Of a DNA stretch of 9,453 nt, positions 4,798-9,453 are shown in pieces. The notes beneath the pieces are model-generated. The model was given only the letters and a program-made list of their open reading frames with translations. It was not told where the DNA came from and ran no database searches. Positions within the stretch are counted from its first letter, which is position 1; each line of letters begins with the position of its first letter. The stretch is taken from assembly GCA_002793885.1 (NCBI GenBank), contig PFEG01000017.1:1-9453 (forward strand), written 5' to 3'. A program made the position numbers and the translations under genes. The DNA is from Candidatus Saccharibacteria bacterium CG10_big_fil_rev_8_21_14_0_10_47_8 (lineage in GTDB: Bacteria; Patescibacteriota; Saccharimonadia; Saccharimonadales; UBA10212).

Positions 4798-6744
4798 ATG
4801 GATCAGAGTCACATAAGGAATTTTTGTATTATTGCTCATATCGATCACGGCAAATCCACGCTGGCCGATCGCTTGCTGGAGCTAACCGGCACGGTGGAAA
4901 AACGCAACATGAAAGCCCAGATGCTGGACCGTATGGACCTGGAGCAAGAACGGGGCATTACCATTAAGCTGGCGCCCGTTAGGATGACATATCATTCTAA
5001 ATTTACCAATTCACATTTACCAATTCACAGTAATTTACCAGCTAACATTTACCAGACAACCAACCAATCTGGGAAATTGTTAAATGATAAATTAATGGCA
5101 AATGAAAAACGGCAAATGGAAAATGATCAGGTTGAGTATCAACTCAACCTGATTGATACTCCAGGCCACGTGGACTTTAGCTACGAAGTTAGCCGCTCGC
5201 TGGAAGCTGTAGAGGGCGCGATATTGGTGGTTGATGCCAGCCAGGGTATCCAGGCTCAAACACTGGCCAATGTGTATTTGGCGCTGGCAGCAAACCTTAA
5301 AATAATACCTGTACTTAACAAAATTGACCTGCCGGCTGCCGACGTGCAGCGAGTCAGCGCCGAGGTTGTCAGCCTACTGGGCTGTAAAGAAGAGGATATT
5401 TTACACGTTAGCGCCAAAACCGGTGAAGGCGTGGAAGCAGTTCTCGAAAAAATTGTAACTGATGTTGCACCACCTACCGGAAAAGTTGATGCACCGACCC
5501 GGGTGCTCATTTTTGATAGTTATTACGATGATTATCGCGGCGTGATTTTGTATGTACGTGTAGTAGACGGCCGGATTGATAAAAATAATTCGCTTAAAAT
5601 GATGGCAACCGGAGCGGATGGCCTAGCGCTGGAAGTTGGTAGTCTCCGCCCCGACCTTTTCCAGGGCCGGGCCTTGGAAACAGGCGAAATCGGCTACATT
5701 GTTACTAACCTAAAAAGTGCGCGCGAGGCTCGGGTTGGCGACACTATAACCCGAAACAATAATCCAGCTGGCGAACCGCTGCCGGGTTATAAGGAAGTTA
5801 GGCCGTTTGTTTATGCTGGGTTTTTTCCAGAAAGCAACGAGCATTACAGGACACTCAAAGATGCCGTAGAAAAGCTGAGTCTTAGTGACTCGGCCTTGCA
5901 ATCAGAGCCAGAAAATTCATCAGTCTTAGGCTTTGGGCTGCGCTTGGGTTTTTTGGGGCTGCTGCATATGGACATCGTTCGCGAACGACTGGAGCGCGAA
6001 TACGATCTAGACCTCATCATCACCAACCCGTCCACTAATTATCAGGTAGAGTTGATTACAGGGACCGAATTGGCTATTAAGTCTGCTTCCGAGCTACCGG
6101 ATGTCAGCCAGATCGAATTGATTAGGGAGCCATGGGTAAAAGGCGAAATAGTCTGTCCGGCAAACTATGTGGGTGCTGTAATTCAGTTGATAGTAAACTC
6201 CCGAGGTAACCAAAAACATCTTTCTTATATCAACGCCAAGTCTTCATCGGCTGCCGATACGCTAGGATTGGCAGTGATTGACTTTGAGGCGCCGCTGGCC
6301 AACCTGCTGACAGATTTTTATGACCAGCTAAAAAGCCTAACCAGTGGCTACGGCTCGTTTAATTATGAGCTGGCTGATTACAGGGCCGAGGATCTGGTAA
6401 AGCTGGATTTTTATGTCGCTGGCGACCGAGTTGACGCCCTTTCGCTTATGGTCCATCGGTCTGAGGCCGAGCGCCTTGCACGCTCTACGGTAAAAAAACT
6501 CAAGCAAGTTATCCCTCGCCAACAATTCAAGGTCAGCCTTCAAGCGGCTATCGGTGGCAAATTCATCGCCCGCGAAGATATCAGCGCCTACAGAAAAGAC
6601 GTCACCACTGGTCTGTACGGCGGTGACGTTTCGCGCAAAAAGAAAGTTTTAGCCAAGCAAAAAAAAGGCAAGGAGCGCATGAAACGTTTCGGTAAAGTAG
6701 ATATTCCAGCCGAAGCCTTCACCGTAATGCTTAAGAGAGATTAA
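4798..6744 (+). CDS. lepA: Elongation factor 4 (LepA) with repeat-derived insert
   Basis: LepA is a ribosome-bound GTPase linked to back-translocation and ribosome assembly. Its GTPase motifs are present: G1 AHIDHGKST (13-21), G2 ERGITIK (51-57), G3 DTPGH (120-124), G4 NKID (174-177), G5 SAK (205-207). The LepA-specific C-terminal tail is also there (YGGDVSRKKKVLAKQKKGK, then EAFTVMLK). The length is 648 residues against about 600 in the family. The excess sits between MTY (63-65) and YQLNLIDTPGH (114-124), where E. coli has only 7 residues; the insert is Asn/Gln-rich and coded by AT-rich repeats. It joins switch I to the G3 strand, a surface loop where an insertion may be tolerated. The gene starts a likely operon: the next gene begins 2 nt after the stop. 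The family call is certain. Confidence 0.98.
   Translation: MDQSHIRNFCIIAHIDHGKSTLADRLLELTGTVEKRNMKAQMLDRMDLEQERGITIKLAPVRMTYHSKFTNSHLPIHSNLPANIYQTTNQSGKLLNDKLMANEKRQMENDQVEYQLNLIDTPGHVDFSYEVSRSLEAVEGAILVVDASQGIQAQTLANVYLALAANLKIIPVLNKIDLPAADVQRVSAEVVSLLGCKEEDILHVSAKTGEGVEAVLEKIVTDVAPPTGKVDAPTRVLIFDSYYDDYRGVILYVRVVDGRIDKNNSLKMMATGADGLALEVGSLRPDLFQGRALETGEIGYIVTNLKSAREARVGDTITRNNNPAGEPLPGYKEVRPFVYAGFFPESNEHYRTLKDAVEKLSLSDSALQSEPENSSVLGFGLRLGFLGLLHMDIVRERLEREYDLDLIITNPSTNYQVELITGTELAIKSASELPDVSQIELIREPWVKGEIVCPANYVGAVIQLIVNSRGNQKHLSYINAKSSSAADTLGLAVIDFEAPLANLLTDFYDQLKSLTSGYGSFNYELADYRAEDLVKLDFYVAGDRVDALSLMVHRSEAERLARSTVKKLKQVIPRQQFKVSLQAAIGGKFIAREDISAYRKDVTTGLYGGDVSRKKKVLAKQKKGKERMKRFGKVDIPAEAFTVMLKRD
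4993..5130. repeat. AT-rich repeat inserted in frame in lepA
   Basis: The segment contains a perfect tandem ATTTACCAATTCAC (5001-5014, 5015-5028), further ATTTACC words at about 5033 and 5047, and on the other side two GGCAAATG (5097-5104, 5111-5118) that loosely oppose them. It encodes roughly the extra 41 residues of LepA. Boundaries are approximate, taken from comparison with family length. Confidence 0.7.
5126..5153. repeat. 12-bp perfect hairpin at the lepA insert junction
   Basis: ATCAGGTTGAGT and ACTCAACCTGAT pair perfectly around ATCA. The right arm encodes the native, conserved QLNLI stretch; the left arm lies at the edge of the insert and so is an inverted copy of native sequence. 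Confidence 0.8.
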
Positions 6745-6746
6745 AA

Positions 6747-7436
6747 ATGACTCGGGAGGTTTTTCTAAAACAATTGCCACAGTTGGTAAAAAACTACACT
6801 CCGACGTCGGATGTTTTAAAGCACATCAGCAAAGTAGAACTACTGATGATCATCGGTCCATCCGGAGTTGGTAAAACTTCGATAATCGATCGGTTAGGAT
6901 TAAAGTATGTACCTTCGGATACAACGCGTCTGGCTCGACCTGAGGAAATAAACGGTCTGGATATGTATTTCTTGACTAGCTACGATCAGGTTATTGCTGA
7001 TATTAAAGCTGGTATTTTTGTGCAGCTTCTTGTTGGTGCAAGCGGTGACTTTTATGGTACACGTGCAACTTCATATCCAGCAGATGGTTGGGCCGTCATG
7101 CCCGTATTAGCTGATGTAGTACCAATTTTCCGCAATTTAGGCTTTAAGCGAACAATCAGCACCTTTATCACCCCACCATCTTATGAAGAATGGATGCGCC
7201 GGCTGGGTTCGCATAAATTATCAACGGAGCAACTTCGTAAAAGACTAGTCGAAGCCCAAAGGTCGCATGAATTTGCTATAAAAGATAACCAAATACACTT
7301 TATATTAAATGATGATCTTTCTAAAGCTGTGGAACAAACAAAAGCTCTTATCGATGGTCGAGTGGATGCAGCACGTGAAGAACTGGCTAAGTTTACCGCT
7401 AAGAAAAATCTTAGTATGCTTATTCAATCACTATGA
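6747..7436 (+). CDS. Guanylate-kinase-like protein, divergent paralogue
   Basis: A 229-residue P-loop protein of the guanylate kinase fold. It shows Walker A GPSGVGKTS (37-45), a GMP-site-like SDTTRLARPEE (57-67) with LDMYFLT, and GASGDFYGTR (97-106), corresponding to the GNYYGT motif. RRLGSHKLSTEQLRKRL (151-167) corresponds to the Arg-rich lid helix. The usual IDVQG segment is missing, and there are about 30 extra N-terminal residues plus a charged C-terminal extension. It begins 2 nt after lepA and overlaps the canonical-type gmk by 4 nt (ATGA), so the genes are translationally linked. It could be a nucleotide kinase with altered substrate, or a partner of the downstream enzyme. The fold call is firm, the activity is not. 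Confidence 0.8.
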   Translation: MTREVFLKQLPQLVKNYTPTSDVLKHISKVELLMIIGPSGVGKTSIIDRLGLKYVPSDTTRLARPEEINGLDMYFLTSYDQVIADIKAGIFVQLLVGASGDFYGTRATSYPADGWAVMPVLADVVPIFRNLGFKRTISTFITPPSYEEWMRRLGSHKLSTEQLRKRLVEAQRSHEFAIKDNQIHFILNDDLSKAVEQTKALIDGRVDAAREELAKFTAKKNLSMLIQSL

Positions 7437-7993
7437 AACAGGGGAAATTATTGATCATTTCGGGTCCTTCTGCCGGTGTTGGCAAAGACACTATTTTGAG
7501 GATGTTTTTAGAAAAACACCCTGATTGGTATCAGCCAACTTCTACGACCACAAGGCCACTGCGTCCCGGTGAGAAAGAGGAAAAACGCATGAACTCTGTA
7601 ACGACCGAGACATTTAAAAAGTGGCAGACCGAAGATAAGTTTCTAGAGACAGATTTCCATGCTGGCCATTGGTACGGGACCTTAAGAGAACCGGTTGAGA
7701 AACTACTCTCAGAAGGCCAAAATGTAGTCTTACGAATCGATGTTAATGGTTCTATGCAAATAAAGAACCAAATGCCCGAAGCAGTAACTGTCTTTATTGA
7801 AGCCGAGAGCCCGGAGGCATTAGAGGTAAGAATTAGGGAGCGCGGCTCTGAAACGGAAGAGCAGATTCAAAGCCGTCTTAAGCTGGCCAAAAAAGAACTA
7901 AGGTACAAAAAATTCTTTGATCATCGGGTAGTTAACCCACAGAATCGGCCAGAAGAAGCTTTGGGAGCTGTTGAAAGAGCCACCGGATTTTAA
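7433..7993 (+). CDS. gmk: Guanylate kinase
   Basis: At 186 residues this is near the family norm of about 190-210. Guanylate kinase makes GDP from GMP and ATP, essential for GTP and dGTP supply. Motifs are SGPSAGVGKDT (10-20), STTTRPLRPGE (37-47), GHWYGT (78-83), RIDVNG (101-106) and the lid RIRERGSETEEQIQSRL (133-149). The P-loop has one residue more than the normal GPSGxGK, which is unusual. ATG 7433 overlaps the preceding stop and has no Shine-Dalgarno site, so it probably depends on coupling. Its own stop TAA (7991-7993) directly abuts the CIRCE operator. With a diverged paralogue upstream, this is the better candidate for the housekeeping enzyme. Confidence 0.9.
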   Translation: MKQGKLLIISGPSAGVGKDTILRMFLEKHPDWYQPTSTTTRPLRPGEKEEKRMNSVTTETFKKWQTEDKFLETDFHAGHWYGTLREPVEKLLSEGQNVVLRIDVNGSMQIKNQMPEAVTVFIEAESPEALEVRIRERGSETEEQIQSRLKLAKKELRYKKFFDHRVVNPQNRPEEALGAVERATGF

Positions 7994-8020
7994 TTGGCAC
8001 TCTTGACATGTGAGTGCTAA
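7994..8020. promoter_or_regulatory. CIRCE operator (HrcA binding site)
   Basis: TTGGCACTC-N9-GAGTGCTAA differs from the CIRCE consensus TTAGCACTC-N9-GAGTGCTAA at a single base. HrcA dimers bind it and repress the class I heat-shock operon. It starts at the first base after the gmk stop. Confidence 0.95.
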
Positions 8021-8032
8021 TTTCTTTAAAAT
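8003..8032 (+). promoter_or_regulatory. hrcA-grpE-dnaK promoter inside CIRCE
   Basis: A perfect -35, TTGACA (8003-8008), lies wholly in the CIRCE spacer. The -10 is TAAAAT (8027-8032), 18 nt away. Bound HrcA would occlude RNA polymerase directly. The predicted start near 8039 gives a leader of about 65 nt. Confidence 0.8.
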
Positions 8033-8041
8033 GTAAGCAAC

Positions 8042-8068
8042 TTAGCAATAAGGATTTGCGAGTGCCAA
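8042..8068. promoter_or_regulatory. Second, half-degenerate CIRCE-like site
   Basis: TTAGCAATA-N9-GAGTGCCAA has the CIRCE length and spacing; the right half is 8 of 9 and the left half 6 of 9 to consensus. It lies just downstream of the predicted transcription start. Its right half is also an exact complement of the first site's left half (TTGGCACTC). Confidence 0.5.
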
Positions 8069-8070
8069 CA

Positions 8071-8093
8071 TGTGAGAGGTGAGACCTCTCACA
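8071..8093. promoter_or_regulatory. 10-bp hairpin next to the hrcA ribosome site
   Basis: TGTGAGAGGT and ACCTCTCACA pair perfectly around a 3-nt GAG loop, ending one base before the weak ribosome site AAAGGAA (8094-8100) of hrcA. There is no T-tract, so it is not a terminator. It could stabilise the mRNA 5' end or tune hrcA translation. Confidence 0.6.
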
Positions 8094-8103
8094 AAAGGAA
8101 AGT

Positions 8104-8805
8104 ATGACTGATAGACAATCAAAAATATTACAAGCTATCGTAGAACAATACGCCGAAGTCGCCAGCCCGGTGGGCTCTAGCTTGATGGCTAAAGTTTTTA
8201 GTGTCAGCAGCGCCACAATCCGCTCCGAAATGGCCGAGCTGGAACACCTGGGCTTTATCCAGCAGCCACACACTAGTGCCGGCCGCGTACCAACGGATAA
8301 GGGCTATAGGTTTTACGTTAACAATCTAGGCGAGTTAGACAAAACTAACAGTGGCCGGGCAGAGCGGGCCTTAACTTCACGGGTTACGTCTGGTAACGTG
8401 CCGGAACACGTTATTCGAAGCACGGTAGACACTCTGGTAGAACTCACACATAACCTGGGGCTGGCTACCATTGGTAATCAACTTTATATGAGTGGTTTGT
8501 CTAATTTGTTTGGACAGCCGGAGTTTATCCATCCCGGCCAAGTCCAAGAGGTTGCCAGGCTTCTGGACAATCTGCAGCCTTGGCTGCACGAAGCCGCACC
8601 CAATGAGCCGCTAAGCGTTTACATTGGGCAAGAAAACCCTATCGGCCGTAATTCTGGCTGTAGTTTAGTTATTAGCCGTTTCCGCAGTCCGTTTAGCGAT
8701 AGCAGCTATATCGGCGTTTTGGGTCCAACCCGTCAAAGTTACCGCGATGTAATGAGCTTAGTTGGCCGAGCCGGCCGTACACTGGAGGAGACGTTGTATG
8801 AGTAA
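8104..8805 (+). CDS. hrcA: Heat-inducible repressor HrcA, compact form
   Basis: HrcA binds CIRCE and is kept active by GroEL in well-studied bacteria. Residues 1-75 are the classic winged helix (RQSKILQAIVEQY, PVGSSLMAK, SSATIRSEMAELEHLGF, HTSAGRVPTDKGYRFYV). Later blocks also match: LYMSGLSNLFGQPEF (127-141), VYIGQENPI (172-180), GVLGPTRQSYRDVMSLV (204-220). The length is 233 residues against about 340: the link from the helical region (around LTHNLGL) to LYMSGLSN is direct, so roughly 100 residues are missing, covering the inserted dimerisation domain and part of the GAF-like domain. No frame break is seen, so this is a genuine short form. The operator is directly upstream; grpE overlaps the 3' end by 8 nt. 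Confidence 0.95.
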   Translation: MTDRQSKILQAIVEQYAEVASPVGSSLMAKVFSVSSATIRSEMAELEHLGFIQQPHTSAGRVPTDKGYRFYVNNLGELDKTNSGRAERALTSRVTSGNVPEHVIRSTVDTLVELTHNLGLATIGNQLYMSGLSNLFGQPEFIHPGQVQEVARLLDNLQPWLHEAAPNEPLSVYIGQENPIGRNSGCSLVISRFRSPFSDSSYIGVLGPTRQSYRDVMSLVGRAGRTLEETLYE

Positions 8806-9277
8806 ACCCATCAAAAAGCTGTCAGTAGCTAATTTGCAGCAACAAGTTGGTGAGCTTACCGAGGCTTTGCAGCGTGAGCGGGCAGATGCCCTAAACATCC
8901 GCCGCCGAGCCGAAGAAGACCAACTCAAAATGGCCGATTTTTACAAGTCTATGATTATTAAAGAACTACTGCCTGCCATTGATAACTTAGAACGGTCTTT
9001 GCTCCATACACCCAAGGATTTAGCCGGGCATGACTACGTAAAAGGCGTACAAGGTGTGGTAAAACAGTTCGAAAAGGCCCTAAAAGAACTCGGCGTTCAG
9101 CGTATCAAGACCATTGGCGAAGAATTTGACCCCAAACTGCATGAGGCAATAAGTATAGAGGATGGCCGTGGCGGCGTTGAAGTTGTTTGCGAGGAACTTC
9201 AACCTGGCTATAAGCTTGGCGACCAAGTAATCCGCCACGCCATAGTAAAAGTTAAGAGGGAGACCACTCATGATTAG
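8798..9277 (+). CDS. grpE: Nucleotide exchange factor GrpE
   Basis: GrpE releases ADP from DnaK and helps set the heat response of the chaperone cycle. The 159-residue product has an N-terminal coiled coil (about 8-70, LQQQVGELTEALQRERADAL and on), the LLPAIDNLERSL helix, and the C-terminal beta domain with EEFDPKLHEAIS (108-119) and LQPGYKLGDQVIRHAIVKV (136-154). ATG 8798 is chosen because GGAGGAG (8784-8790) stands 7 nt before it; a frame opening at 8762 inside hrcA has no such site. It overlaps hrcA by 8 nt, which suggests coupled translation, and is followed by a 152-nt gap before dnaK. The acidic N-terminal extension of many GrpE proteins is short here. Confidence 0.96.
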   Translation: MSKPIKKLSVANLQQQVGELTEALQRERADALNIRRRAEEDQLKMADFYKSMIIKELLPAIDNLERSLLHTPKDLAGHDYVKGVQGVVKQFEKALKELGVQRIKTIGEEFDPKLHEAISIEDGRGGVEVVCEELQPGYKLGDQVIRHAIVKVKRETTHD

Positions 9278-9280
9278 TCA

Positions 9281-9332
9281 CGGCAATAGGTCAGAAAATA
9301 TAGACGATGGGCCAGTGAAACTGGCATTGCCG
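9281..9332 (+). other. Foldable segment between grpE and dnaK
   Basis: CGGCAAT (9281-9287) and ATTGCCG (9326-9332) are perfect complements. Directly inside the right arm is a 6-bp hairpin GCCAGT-GAA-ACTGGC (9311-9325). GGTC (9289-9292) could also pair with GACC (9334-9337). No T-tract follows. It may be an mRNA processing or stability element, or temperature-responsive; this is inference. Confidence 0.5.
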
Positions 9333-9367
9333 AGACCCTACAAGGAATTTAAAAAGGAGGAATAACT

Positions 9368-9430
9368 ATGGGAAAAATTATAGCCCCTCGACAAGCTCGG
9401 GGTAAAGAATCGATAAAGGAGGTATTTTAA
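9368..9430 (+). other. 20-codon upstream ORF echoing the DnaK start
   Basis: ATG 9368 follows AAAGGAGG by 7 nt, the same ribosome site and spacing as dnaK. It encodes MGKIIAPRQARGKESIKEVF, sharing MGKII with DnaK, and its TAA overlaps the dnaK ATG by one base (TAATG). Four of the five shared codons differ, each synonymously or at fixed Met (GGA/GGT, AAA/AAG, ATT/ATA, ATA/ATT). It contains the dnaK ribosome site. It is likely translated and coupled to dnaK, or a relic of a duplicated start. Confidence 0.5.
9384..9402. repeat. REP-like palindromic unit
   Basis: CCCCTCGACAAGCTCGGGG resembles, from memory, a TCGACAAGCTC-type word dispersed through many bacterial genomes. It has CCCC/GGGG ends and lies inside the short ORF before dnaK. 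Confidence 0.5.
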
Positions 9431-9453
9431 TGGGTAAGATAATTGGTATAGAT
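9430..9453 (+). CDS. dnaK: Chaperone DnaK, 5' end only
   Basis: Only MGKIIGID is visible before the window ends. This is the standard first strand of the DnaK ATPase domain (usually followed by LGTT). Position after hrcA and grpE, and AAAGGAGG (9415-9422) 7 nt upstream, support the call. Confidence 0.9.

Noticed and set aside
8071..8093. Terminator for gmk
   Set aside because: No T-tract follows; it lies downstream of the hrcA promoter and next to the hrcA ribosome site.
1..9453. tRNA, rRNA or CRISPR array
   Set aside because: Reading the gaps on both strands showed no cloverleaf-like segment, rRNA-like sequence or evenly spaced repeats.

Overview
The window looks like a chromosomal stretch from a small-genome member of the Candidate Phyla Radiation (Patescibacteria), most likely Saccharibacteria or a close relative. 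This is an inference from style, not from a marker gene. Supporting points are a Ser-Pro-Ala-Val surface stalk, tiny secreted proteins ending in YG-repeat tails, TatA-type proteins, a lone PaaX/Cas2-like protein, a strongly shortened HrcA, and several genes whose ATG lies only 6 to 9 nt after a TATAAT box (probable leaderless mRNAs). The standard genetic code fits: TGA is used as a stop.

Region 1 (1-1927) concerns the cell surface and export. It holds the 3' end of a surface protein with Ser at every second residue (3-602), a 50-residue TatA-like membrane protein on the minus strand (769-921), two small membrane or secreted proteins sharing a YGxxAYG motif (1066-1272, 1292-1630), and tatA (1691-1927).

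Region 2 (1928-4226) is accessory and rich in repeats. It contains a hypothetical 85-residue gene between inverted copies of a 20-bp repeat, a 161-bp inverted-repeat element starting at that gene's stop codon, an AT-rich repeat inside a short upstream ORF, a phage-like protein with a strong Shine-Dalgarno site (2868-3383), and a minus-strand PaaX/Cas2-like gene (3505-4089). That last gene has near-identical 23-bp repeats at its promoter and terminator.

Region 3 (4227-7993) has a frameshifted P-loop kinase, then lepA with an in-frame insertion of about 41 residues made of AT-rich repeats, followed closely by two guanylate-kinase-family genes that overlap by 4 nt.

Region 4 (7994-9453) is the class I heat-shock operon hrcA-grpE-dnaK (dnaK runs off the window). 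A CIRCE operator abuts the gmk stop codon and contains the promoter -35 box in its spacer. A second, half-degenerate CIRCE-like site and a 10-bp hairpin lie in the hrcA leader. The grpE-dnaK gap has a foldable segment and a 20-codon ORF that begins with the same five residues as DnaK and carries a REP-like palindrome.

No tRNA, rRNA, CRISPR array, transposase or integrase was recognised. The most unusual signals are the two doubled start sites with an inserted repeat (before dnaK and before 2868), the repeat insertion next to a quasi-palindrome in lepA, the promoter/terminator repeat pair around the PaaX/Cas2-like gene, and the compact HrcA with its two-site operator region.
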